Source of the DNA: Euclidia mi
Lineage: Eukaryota; Arthropoda; Insecta; Lepidoptera; Erebidae
NCBI GenBank assembly: GCA_944739405.2
Contig: OX123190.2
Span: 61,275,805-61,339,804 of the forward strand
DNA length: 64,000 nt
Reading direction: 5' to 3'
Below the pieces are notes generated by a model. The model worked only from the letters and a program-made list of their open reading frames with translations, made no database searches and had not been told where the DNA came from. Made by a program: the position numbers and the translations under genes. Positions 11,010-22,260 of the stretch are shown one piece after another. The first letter of the stretch is position 1; every line of letters begins with the position of its first letter.

Positions 11010-12970
11010 AAATATTGTTTTCCATATCACAATACAAGACTGTCCATAATGTTGCGTATAAAGTCATTCGAATTTATTCACGTGTGCTAAAGCATAACCT
11101 GTAGCCTCTATTCGTTCATGCTATTCAATATATCGTAATATTCTTCTAACGAGCATATTATCAGGCCCATAAATTGACTCGTACGTGATGTCACACTGAA
11201 TCGTATCTGTATGACGTGCTATCATTAATTTAGACGCAGACGTCTTCACGGTAGCAAGACGCCAAATGACTGAACTTTGACATATTCGGGCCTCCTTTCA
11301 AAAGCATCATGTGAAAAATGGCCCCATGAACAAAATATAAATAACTTTGTGCAAGATAAAATTTTGTCATTTATTACCGTAGATATTTTGCGTTACCGGA
11401 ATTAGGAAGTAGCTTTATTAAAAACGTTTGTGTTATTATTTTCAGGTTGCTGTGTTTATAATAATTAACCTCGTTAGTCACTTTTTCAATTTCAAATATT
11501 TTTAAGGGCAATTTAAATTAATCTTATATCATCACAGTTGTTACTTTAATTGTATTTACCAATAGATAAAGTGATAAGGTTCTTATAAGATGCTATTTAC
11601 TTAAATCTATTTTATAATCTTTAACACTTGTATTTTAACTGTAAATATATTATTAAAAAACAACTAGGGACATTTCTCCCGTTAAATACTCTAAGACAAA
11701 GGACAATGGCAGATCTCCATACTTCAAAATGTCTGAATTTAAATTGAAACGTACAGTAACAAAAAATATATCAAAAGAATCGGCGTGAGTAACAGAGTTT
11801 ATAAATCATTCTGTTTTCACTCGGGAAACCTGGAAAAAGAAGATATCGGTGTTTTAATTTTTAGGTAAGAATGAATGATGTAGGTACGTTTGAATTATCA
11901 AACGACTTATGTCAGATTGACATCAAAACGCAGAAGTATTCTGTAGCATATAACTGTCAAAGCCAAAGACAAAAGCAGAGCTGCACATTTTAAATCGATT
12001 TTATGTGAAATCGATACAACATTATAACGATGCTCTGACGTATTTATTTGACTTAAAATTATTTTGCTTCAAAAATATTAGCTTATTGATATAATGTTGA
12101 TTGAAGATTGAATAACTGCATTTTAATAATTATATTTTGAACCAAACCAACCCTATAAAGGTTGATCGTATCGATTACTGATTTAATAATCGATACGGAC
12201 CAATGTCAAACGTTAATTCCTGTCACACTATTGTCAATGGCAACAATCAAATAATAAAGTAGGTACTAGTTCGTAATCAATTGGAATGCTTTTATCACCA
12301 TAAAATACTCCGGCTTTAACGAGACAAAGTGAAAATATTAAAAATCGTAGAAAAAAATAACAATTGGTATTGTTCATATAAAGTTTAAGATCGCCACAAC
12401 AAACCCAGAACAAATTCTGCCATTGTCTTTTGCGTTACTTACTTCGAATTACTAGCAAAGACTATGCAAAAGTGCCAAGTCAGGGATTCATTCTGAGCGA
12501 ATGAAAGAAAACAGCCACTCACCAACTTACAGAAACTGAAAAAGCAAGAACACTAAGAAAACCAAGTGATCCGCTTAAACTAGATAGACTTACTCTTCAC
12601 TTTTCCTCCTTGCAAGAAAATAAACTTAAAGAAGTTAGGTTTATGCATGCTTAGTCAAATTTTAGCTTGAATATAAAATATCAGGATACTATTGACACCA
12701 ATTGAGATGATACATTTCGTAAAATTATTCAGGAAACACAATATCTAACGAAACTATATTATTTTTAGCTTTTGGATGAATTTGTCCTTGTCAACCGGCA
12801 TGTCCATTATATTGTCAAATTTTGAAACATGTTATGAGTTAGGACACGGAAATCGTATTTCCAGGCTTCAATAATATATACATTGATGGACGTGCTCGAT
12901 GAAAACGAAAAACATAATGTCTGTTTGGATATAGAAAAGCCATAACGACGTTCATACGTGTGATGAAAGT
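11010..12970. other. Anonymous AT-rich sequence
   Basis: No gene-like frame and no repeat recognised. Contains short runs typical of insect intergenic or intronic DNA. Confidence 0.5.
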
Positions 12971-12977
12971 ACTTTTT

Positions 12978-13486
12978 AGGGTTCCATACCTAAAAGGTAA
13001 AAACGGGACCCTATTACTAAGCCTCCGCTGTCTGTCTGTTTGTCCGTCACCAGGCTGTATCTCATAAACCGTGATAGCTAAAAAGCTGAAATTTTCACAA
13101 GTAATGTATTTCGGTTGCCGCTATAACATGAAATACTAAAAATTAAAAGAAAGAAAATATTAAGGTGGGGTCCCATACAATAAACGTGCTTTTTTTTCGT
13201 ATTTTTTGCTCAAATTTACTAACGGTAACAAGAAGGCGCTTAAATTTTCATAGAATATGTAGTTGTATATTACCTTTCAAAATAAACAATTAAATAAAAA
13301 ACATTAAATAATAAAGGGGGCTCCCATACAACAAAAGTAATTTTTAAGCAATTTGTTACTCGATCTTAAGAAACAAGTAGAAACTTAAAAAATAAGTATA
13401 CATACAACAAACGTGATTTTCTTTTATAGATGATGGTACGGAACCCTTCGTGCGCGAGTCCGACTCACACTTGCTCAATTTTTTAC
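12978..13486 (+). mobile_element. AGGGTTCC-type non-autonomous element, second family
   Basis: Starts AGGGTTCCATACC and ends GGTACGGAACCCTTCGTGCG with a tail CGAGTCCGACTCACACTTGC and a T-run. Ends resemble those at 10161-11009 but the interior is different (CTGTCTGTCTGTTTGTCCGTC near the left end). No coding frame. Confidence 0.65.
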
Positions 13487-16002
13487 TTGTTGGTGCTCAA
13501 ATATACAAGGTGTATGGTGTGGAGGATTCATATTTTGGACAGCAAAGTCTAGTAAGCTTTACAGCCAAAATATAAGTTATCGCTAGTACAAATGTATACT
13601 AGTTACAAAGACAGAGACGATTCGACTACAGATAAAAACGTATTTATAGGTACATGAAATACAATCTTATGCTTCATGCTTACAATTTTAAGGAAAGAAC
13701 AATGGCAAACCACCGTACATTATCAGTGTCGCATTAAGACTTCGCGAGCATTAGTACAAATTCTTTAAAACGATAGATCTAAGGCCTATTAAGTAAAATG
13801 TAATTACAGAATATTTTTATGTTATGGGATTTTAATAGAAAATGAAGTTAAAGAGTTGTAAGTTACACCTCGCGCATTTAGTGTGGGCAGGTCTGAAGTT
13901 AGTCACTAATATGCTTATAGTATATCATCTGTGGTCACTAATGTCACAGTTATCACAGTGATAAGTTCACGTATGTGCAGTACAGTGAATAAACGTACAT
14001 TGCGCAGAACGCTAATGACTAACGTCAAGTGACGATGAGGTGACGTTTCAAGGAGCTACCTATGTAAATATTTGAGCTCTTTCCTAATACGTAGGTATCA
14101 TGAGCATAACAGAACTGTGATTGGAATGTTAAATCATCTGAGAGTACCTTTACCAACACTTACTTCTAAGATTTTCTTTATAATTATATAGGTATATCAC
14201 ACTTCGCTGTAATTATGTTGCTCTATATTCTATCCAGCAAACTTACACTAATTATGATACTTTGCAAACTCTCGCGCTATTTAGCATTTAGGGGTACTTT
14301 ACTGATTTGGCGTTTCATCAGCCCTATTTTTGTATCATAAAATAGTAATTAAGTGAAAATAAAATATGTTTGGTAACAAAGCATTTATTTACATTTGAAC
14401 CATTTTAAAATGCCTCCGACTTCTTCGAAAAACTGAACTGGTGACGGAATAATAGCTTGACGACAAATATATCCCAGATATCATACAATGCACATAATGT
14501 ATATACATCAAATCCCATTCTACACAAATAAAAAATCTGTTCAAAATAACAATACGTATTAGATTTTTGTCTCAAAGGTATGTCCAGAATCACAACAACA
14601 TAATTGTGTAACACCATAAGTAGGTATTCAACACTCAGGATGCAAAAGCTTAACTGAAAGCAGAAACGAAAGCTAAGCTAAGAAAAGTTAACAAAACAAT
14701 GCGAAAATGCGTAAAATAAATATAATACAGACATTCATTCATAAGATCTGTGACAACTGTATCAATGACAGATGACAAGAAATTCACGCGATTCGTCGTT
14801 TTTTTTTTTTAAGGTTTCTAACGATTTCATAAAAGAGGATTTAATGATTCTTTTAAAATCTCGCTTTTGACGTTTAGTTATTGCTATATGCATTTCAGAT
14901 GTAACAAAATATTTCTTTATTAGATATTTGTTATCCCATTGAATAAAAAAGAATAATAACTAATAAAATAAACTACAGCTATCATTCTATAAAATGTATA
15001 TAAATTCATTCATGCTCGCTTTCATAAATAAGCGACACTGATTTTGCCATTCTTCTTTGTATACGTTTCACGCCTAGAACAAAAAAATCGTACACCGCTT
15101 GCGTTATTAATAGAATTCCAATATTTACCGTAAAATGTTGGTTTGTAAATGAAAAATAGACCCGAAAAAATATAACACTGGTTTACAAATTAATTGTATA
15201 TTTCTACTACAATTATTTTAACAAAGCTTTTCAGGAGGATTTTCAATGGGAATAATTTAAGACCCTGCAATCCATGCCCACAATCTCCGGATTAACCAGT
15301 TTAAGATAGACGGTATCGTGTAATGACGGTGGGACTTACAAATTGAGCTACTCAAAGAAACGAACGAAAAATTGCCCCCAATATTTATTAAAACCTTTCA
15401 CAATGACAATAGGCGATCTGTGAAAGGTCTTTTTAATGATCACTCCATTTCATTGTCTACTTCGGAATCGAGAAAATAAATGAGTTTTGCAAATTAATGA
15501 CTCCTTCTGCCCATAGCAGATTGTTGACAAATGTTTTGAATTTGTCGTGTCTAGTCTTTAATAACAACATAGAAACGTCTGGCAAAGCCTCGCGAATTAT
15601 TGCAAGCAATTAACTTTCGCGGTTTCCGGCTCCAAATTTATTTCCTTTTGTGCATTTATATATTTACTTTTATGTAACAATTTTGTTATAAAAATCTTGT
15701 GATTCCTTATTGATGTGGGATTGTCGAATAATAATGGAGTAGACAGAATAGTTTTCTGCGAAATTGAACAATGAATTCCCATGGGCAGTGGATTGGCCAT
15801 ATTGCCACTTAAGCTACCTATTAGATCATTCTTTCACTACGATTGTACGGATAAAATATTTCCTATTTTCCGTGTTTCGTAAAAAATACCCTTGCGGTCA
15901 GTATATTTCATAAAATAAAAAGAAACAAAGCCATCGGTAGCACGGGAATTGGATTTAAATCTGCAAGGTAGAACTTAACAGTTTTAGATTTAGACGGTAT
16001 TT
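13487..16002. other. Anonymous AT-rich sequence
   Basis: Frames at 14405-14617 and 15597-15800 (both minus) are short and show no domain. No tRNA fold or repeat recognised. Confidence 0.5.
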
Positions 16003-16012
16003 ATAAGTAAAT

Positions 16013-16261
16013 TTATTAGTAAATTGTCCGTGTGGTGACGGATTAAGAATACGGGATGTCACCACCCCATATCATCCCACGGGTGTCGTAAGAGCCGACA
16101 GAGGGAGCATATTATGCAGAGAACACCACTGTAAGAGAAGGAAAATTTGATACAAACCCTATACAAACCCGTTTGGCCAGCGTGGTATAGTAGGCCAATT
16201 CCTCCTTTCAAAGGAGAGGCCTAGTCCAGCAGTGGACTGTTTAAGGCTGATAATGATAATG
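16013..16261 (+). mobile_element. SINE-like retroelement with 10-bp target duplication
   Basis: Flanked by ATAAGTAAAT at 16003-16012 and 16262-16271. Head GTCCGTGTGGTGACGGATTA, middle CACCACCCCATATCATCCCA and CGTTTGGCCAGCGTGGTATA, end GTCCAGCAGTGGACTG then a (GATAAT)n tail. Further copies: 22018-22249 (minus), 41163-41400, 52704-52897 (minus), and the first part of 57304-57708. Confidence 0.75.
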
Positions 16262-16271
16262 ATAAGTAAAT

Positions 16272-16847
16272 ACTTATTTGTGCCTTTTGTAAGCAAAACT
16301 TCGTCTTATCTATACTGTTGAAGTTACATGTTACAAATTTGCATTTTTTCATACGGAAGAACATTCAAATTCTTTTTTGCATCCGTGAAAATGTAGGATG
16401 ATATTTGTTACTAGAATTGAGGTGATTTCATTGGTTTTAAGTTCACCGCCAGTAGGTATATTTAACAGACAGCTCAGCTCAAGAGGATTTGAATAACATT
16501 TTGTTTATCTAATGTTATACTATTGAGCACTGTTCACGTTTGCTTAAATTTGCTTTTTGCCAAAATTGCTTTCCAGTTTCCAAAACCTCGCCGTATGAAA
16601 AGAGAATACTGTTGCTTTTTCACAAACCTGCCAAACTAGTACAGATGTTTTAGCTACAAAATTTTACGAAGCTATTTTGTTCTTCTTTATCTTGTTTATC
16701 TACAGCCATGAGATAAAATCCACGGATTGATTATTAAAAAGCGTTAGGAATCACTGAAAGATTAATTATAATACTGATTGTAACAAAGAAGTAGCGGTTT
16801 CCAGCGTCTTTTAAATATTTATTCGTTAAATAATATAATATACTAGA
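16272..16847. other. Anonymous sequence
   Basis: No gene, tRNA or repeat recognised. Confidence 0.5.
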
Positions 16848-17039
16848 GGACGCCAGCAGCTACGCCTGCATTTTTTTTTTAATTTACCCGTTTTGGCCGA
16901 TCTGGTGGGAATTTCGGGAAATCCCTTCTTAGTGCACCCCTACAGTCCCTAAGGAACATATATGCCAAATTTCAGCTTCCTGCGCCCAATAGCTTCGGCT
17001 GTAGCGTGTCTGTCAGTCAGTCAGTAACGCAAGGATTTT
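16848..17039 (+). repeat. Interspersed repeat ending GTCAGTCAGTAACGCAAGG
   Basis: Begins ACTAGAGGACGCCAGCAGCT, includes CCAAATTTCAGCTTCCTGCG and ends with a TCAGTCAGTCAGTAACGCAA motif followed by TTTTATATAT. Partial relatives are at 47268-47390 and 50440-50585. Non-coding. Confidence 0.55.
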
Positions 17040-17041
17040 AT

Positions 17042-17303
17042 ATATTAAGATAATATTCTACCACATTCACACAACACCATCTGGTCCCAAACGAAGCAGA
17101 GCTTGTACTATGGGTACTAGATAATGGATAAACATACATGTATACTTTTTTTTTTGTAAATACATACATATTATACATAGAAACACCCAGACCAAGACAA
17201 ACATCCATGTTCATGCACACAAATGTTTGACTTGAGCGGGAATCGAACCCGCGACCTTCGACGTAGCAGTCGCTTACACTCCCGCTACGCCAACCGGCCG
17301 TCG
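17042..17303 (-). mobile_element. tRNA-derived SINE (GGCCGGTTGGCG family)
   Basis: On the minus strand the head GGCCGGTTGGCGTAGCGGGA carries a Pol III A box (TGGCGTAGCGG) and a B box GGTTCGATTCC (complement at 17239-17249), then a body ending in TGGGTACTAG-type text. Sister copies at 32441-32703, 40190-40402 and 44268-44520. A clear tRNA-derived SINE rather than a functional tRNA gene, because the 72-nt head runs into a conserved body. Confidence 0.85.
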
Positions 17304-17862
17304 AAAATAATTTTATACTTATCATGTTTGCCTTTTTTATTACCGAAATCATTAAAATGTTGTACACCGTGAAAATTTATCATCATTTAGAATGTACTGT
17401 ACATTTGATTATATTTGTCGTTGCTAACGGTGTTAATGACAACAACTAGTCATTTGCTTGGTATTATGGCTATTATGTACGTTCAAACCTTGCAATATTT
17501 CCACGCGATCACCGTTAAATGAGATGAGATTTTAAAAGACTACTGATAGCTTTGGTATTAATGGTCCGTGAAAAAGTATTTTATAGTTTCGTTGAAGATC
17601 CAAACTTAGTTAAAGCACATTTTCTTGAAAACTTTTTAAGGCCTACTAAAAGTTCTCGAACGACTTTTTAATCCGTTTTCATTCGTTTTCAAAACCGATT
17701 AAAGTTCAATAAAGGAGGCGTCAAATCTAAAGTTTTAAGCCTAATTATGTGCTTTAATAACTTTGAAGTAACGGTCTATAATTGTAATCGTTTTTAAGCT
17801 GTCAAATTTAATTTTTCAATAAAACATGTCTTGAAGTGTAATTAAATTTTTACATTTATTTT
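17304..17862. other. Flank and possible 5' region of the LINE
   Basis: No domain recognised. The right part may be the LINE's 5' untranslated or ORF1-ORF2 region, but the 5' boundary of the element cannot be placed. Confidence 0.4.
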
Positions 17863-20799
17863 ATGATAACACCTGATAATGATAATGATTCCTTTCACTC
17901 TGCCAATGATTCAGTAAATTCAAACGATGACAGCTTTTCTTCTATTGCCGAATTGCTAAGTGACTCTGTCAAGCGGACGTTCAATCAACCTAAAAAGCAT
18001 ATGTTGAATATCTGTCACATCAATGCACAAAGTATTCCAACTCATTATAGTGACCTGCTCGATACATTCAACGATGCCAACGTTCATGCCATTCTGGTTT
18101 CAGAGAGCTGGCTGAAACCTCATTTACTGTCCACCACCTACCCTCTGCCCGGTTTCATTCTTATCCGTAATGATAGGTTGAACGGAAGAGAGTCTCTCTC
18201 TTTCAAAATTCTTTTGACTTCTTCGCCTAATATATCTGCTTCAGCGGAATATCTCTTCCTTGAGGTTTCAGTCAATGGAGATAAAACCGTCCTTGGGGTT
18301 GTCTACTGTCCCCCAACTGTCAATTATTTCTCCAGTCTCGAATCGATTCTGGAATCTTTAGGGTCAGAATATACACACCATATTATCATGGGAGATTTTA
18401 ACACTGACCTCCTTGCCCTTAATTCCTCTCGCTCCCACAAGCTCCTAAAAATTATTGAGTCTGCCAGTCTGCATATACTTCCTCTTGGTCCCACTCACCA
18501 CAACACCGATGGTGCAGATACTTGGCTTGATTTAATAATTACTTCCAACCCATCCTTAGTCCATTCCCACGGCCAATTCCTTGCTCTCGGTTTTTCCCAT
18601 CACGATCTAATCTACCTATCCTACAACCGTAAACCACCTAAACCCCGCCCTAAGGTCCGGCATATGCCTTGTTTTGGGCGAATGGATGGTGAGAGTTTGC
18701 AAAAAGACGCCTCTGAGATTGACTGGAATCCACTGACGGTGGCCACCACTATCGATGATAAAGTTAATATGTTTAATAACATTGTTCTCAGCTTATATGA
18801 CAAGCATGCCCCCGTCAGGAAAATCAAGCTGAAACGTCCTCCTGCTCCTTGACTGACTAGAGGTGTAAAAATGGCGATGAGGCGCAGAGATCGTGCATTA
18901 CGGCTGTTCAAAAGGGACCGGTCTGATGAAAACTGGAGTCTTTTCAAGGCGGCAAGGAATCGTTGTAATCAGATGGTACGCAACGCAAAACGCCGCCATA
19001 TTCATGACAATATTAATTCTTCTACCCCGGCCAATATCTGGAAGTTCCTTGGAACTCTAGGTATTGGCAAACAGAGACACACTGATTCGCGGGTGACGGT
19101 TGGTTTGGAGGATCTAAACCAACATTTCTTCACTTCTACTCAATTGAATCTCCAAATCAGGCGTCGCACTGTAGATTACCTGACAGGCCTCCCCTGCCCG
19201 GACATAAATCCCTTAACTCTTTCTCCAGTTACACCAGGTGAGATCAAGAAGATAATCCTATCCATTAAGTCCAACTCTGTTGGATGTGACGGCATCAGTC
19301 GCCGTATGATCACTCCTATCCTTGATCACCTCATCCTTCCGATTTCCCACATTATTAACTTTTCAATAACCTTCCCTTCCTTATGGCGCAAGGCTTTTGT
19401 CATCCCACTTCCCAAAATGACAAATCCTTCTCTCCCTAAACATTTCCGTCCTATTTCCATAGTTCCGTTCTTATCCAAGGTGCTAGAGTCCTGTGTCAAT
19501 AAGCAACTGTCCAGTTTTGTGTATCAAAACAACCTACTTAGTCCATATCAATCTGGCTTCAGACCAGGACATAGCACTACCTGCGCTCTCCTTAAAGTGA
19601 CTGGCAATATTAGGGCGGGCATGGAGAACACTAAGGTCACAGTATTGGCCTTGGTCGACTTTTCGAACGCCTTTAATACCGTCAGTCACGATATCCTTCT
19701 ATCGATCCTCTCCCATCTAATGATCTCACCTGGTTTTCTGGAATGGTTCTCGTCGTAACTTCAGGAGCGCCAGCAGTCGGTCCACAGTGATGATTGTTCA
19801 TCGAGTTGGCGTGACATAAACTCTGGTGTTCCTCAAGGTAGCATACTTTCTCCGTTATTATTTTCAGTTTTTATAAACTTCCTGACACCTAACCTTCGAT
19901 GTGCGTACCATCTTTATGCCGACGATTTGCAGCTTTACTCACAGGCGAGAGTGGAAGATGTGTCAATGGCGATAGCGGATGTAAATAGAGACCTTTCGGC
20001 GATTTTGACATGGTGCAACGACTTTGGTCTTGACGTCAATCCTACTAAATGTCAGGCCATGATTGTAGGTAGTAAACGCATGATACCCAGATTAGATCTT
20101 TCAACTTTGCCAACAATCATGTTTAACGGACTGAAAATTCCATTCAGTACAACAGTCAAAGATCTAGGACTACACATAGATTCCACTCTCGACTGGCAGG
20201 CCCAAGTCACTGACGTCAGTCAGAGACTCACCGGTACCCTTCGAGCTTTATACCGCCTCAAAAATTTTCTCCCTTCCAGGACCAAGACAATGCTTGTGCA
20301 GGCCTTAATATTTCCTTTAATCGACTATGGTGATATGTGTTATTATGACCTGAATGCAAAATATCTCAATAAGTATGACCGCCTTCTCAATAACTGCATT
20401 CGATTCATCTACAATCTTCACAACTATGATCACGTATCTACTTTTCGTTTCGAACTTAAATGGTTACCCATTCGTCAACGCTGCAGTTTGCGTACTCTCA
20501 CTACACTCTTTTCTTTACTTAAATCCCCTTCTCCCCCTTCATACTTGATTTTTTACTTTCAATATCTATCTTCTACACATGAGAAAGACCTTCGCTCCTC
20601 TCACAATCTTCTTCTTCAGTGTCCCACTCATACTTCAGAATTTGTAGGCTCTTCCTTCATTGTTCAAGCTATCTTGCTATGGAATAGGCTCCCTCCTGAA
20701 ATCAGAATGTCTACTAACCGGTTCGCATTCAAATTGAAAGTTCGAAAACTCCTTTTTGAGAGATTGAAGGAATCTGCACATTGTTTTCATCAGTTCTAG
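17863..20799 (+). pseudogene. LINE ORF2: APE endonuclease plus reverse transcriptase, two nonsense codons
   Basis: A single frame of 979 codons encodes the replication protein of an APE-type non-LTR retrotransposon. The N-terminal endonuclease shows LNICHINAQSIPTHY (about residue 47), SESWLK, HHIIMGDFNTDLL and SHHDLI. The reverse transcriptase shows FRPISIVPFLSKVLES, YQSGFRPGHSTTCAL, VDFSNAFNTVSH, SGVPQGSILSPLLF and the catalytic LYADDLQLY, then a C-terminal DYGDMCYYDLN region. Only two defects are visible, both in frame: TGA at 18850-18852 where relatives read APWLT, and TAA at 19756-19758 in place of tyrosine. No frameshift is needed. A near-identical protein segment lies at 33.5-34.5 kb. 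Motifs place it in the CR1/Jockey group; the exact clade is uncertain. Confidence 0.9.
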
Positions 20800-21127
20800 T
20801 TATATAATATATTATAATTATATATTTTGTATGTATTTATGGGGTATGTGTGTAGTTTATGCAATATGTATTATTATGTATGTATATAGTAATATACTCA
20901 TTTATTTATAATATAATATATTTATAATTTTATTTATAGTATAATATTCAATTTACTTATATTACATTTGATATATCTGTGATAACTATCTCTATATATA
21001 ATGCAACTACCTTGCTTGTCTCTGCACCACCAATAGGTCCGACTGGTAGATAATGCCTTACGGCATTAAGTCCACCTTATGTACTGTAACTGTATATTGT
21101 GCATGATGAAATAAATAAATAAATAAA
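17863..21127 (+). mobile_element. CR1/Jockey-group LINE with (AAAT)n tail
   Basis: The element follows its ORF2 with an AT-rich 3' UTR, a stem-loop TAATGCC-TTAC-GGCATTA at 21051-21068 and a GAAATAAATAAATAAATAAA tail. The same stem-loop occurs at 33223-33238 in the related element, which suggests it is the 3' structure recognised by the reverse transcriptase. The 5' end is not resolved and no ORF1 is seen upstream. Confidence 0.85.
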
Positions 21128-21157
21128 TTCTATTGGTATAAACATAAAGCAGACCTT

Positions 21158-21217
21158 AAGTATTCACTGTAAAGAATGTTTTTAACAAACTCATTCATAA
21201 TTTTACAGTGAATACTT
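21158..21217. other. Hairpin with 16-bp perfect stem
   Basis: AAGTATTCACTGTAAA (21158-21173) pairs with its exact complement at 21202-21217 across a 28-base loop. It sits just after the LINE tail. It could be a small-RNA-like hairpin, a remnant of an inverted duplication or chance. Confidence 0.5.
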
Positions 21218-22017
21218 TACTTTACTTGATATAAAATATTAAAAAGGCCCGAACGATGAACGTGTTTTAAATTATGTAATAATTTTAGTGAAATTATCTG
21301 GCTATTGACAAAAGTATAACTTCACAAAAAGAATAAATTAAAATTACATATTAGCATCTGAACTTAGATACTATCTACATTACATTGGACAACGTCTGTA
21401 GGTACTACAAAATTGTCTTAGCAGCGAAGTTCATTTATGTTTTAATTCGTTTCTAAATTTAGGGTACCTATTTGGGATTAAAATTTAAATGAAATTCTTT
21501 TTACGTTAACATAAAATACGTCATCTGTGTACATTGGCATTTAAAAGGCAATTTCCCCGTACACCACTAACAGATCAGAGGCAGAAGCCGGGAAGTATAT
21601 TATTTTTTTTTTAATTAATCTCAGAGCCGATGTGTCCTTGTGAAACTGAATTAGTTGCTTGCTTAAAATTAGACTCGGCTTAAAGTATGAAATATTACCA
21701 CAATTCATCCGATGGAAATACTCTTGTATTGATTTTTGTGAGAGAAAATTGTTGGCCCGGTTAATATCGGACTAGAAGTCAGGTTTCGGTCTTAGGTAGG
21801 TTTACCGTTAAGATTCAAACGTATATGCATGTACATACATATATGTTTACATTAGTCTTCTCTCACGGCTCCTATTTTATAACATTATTTACTAAATAAA
21901 TAACCTGCCAAACTGTAAAATTTCGATGTTGTTGTTTCGTTCGATCGCGAGTACCGGATATCTCATCTCCTTTTCCTTCTCTGCCTCATCCCTCGAATGG
22001 AGAATTCGTGGGATGAT

Positions 22018-22249
22018 CATCTTCAGCCCCTTACAGTCCACTGCTGGACTAGGCCACTTTTTTGAAGGAGGAATTGGCCTACTATACCACGCTGGCCAAA
22101 CGGGTTGGTATAGGGTTTGTTTCAAGTTTCCCTTGTCTTACAGTGCTGTTCTCTACATAGTATGATCCCTCTGTCGGCTCTTACGGCACCCACGGGATGA
22201 TATGGGGTGGTGACATTCCGTATTCTTAATCCGTCACCACACGGAACAA
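22018..22249 (-). mobile_element. SINE-like retroelement with 11-bp target duplication
   Basis: Minus-strand copy of the family at 16013-16261. Flanked by CGTGGGATGAT at 22007-22017 and 22250-22260, so the boundaries are certain. Confidence 0.8.
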
Positions 22250-22260
22250 CGTGGGATGAT

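Noticed and set aside
17230..17303. Functional tRNA gene (also at 32441, 40340, 43612, 44450)
   Set aside because: Heads have A and B boxes but continue into conserved SINE bodies, occur in several copies, and one has a target duplication.
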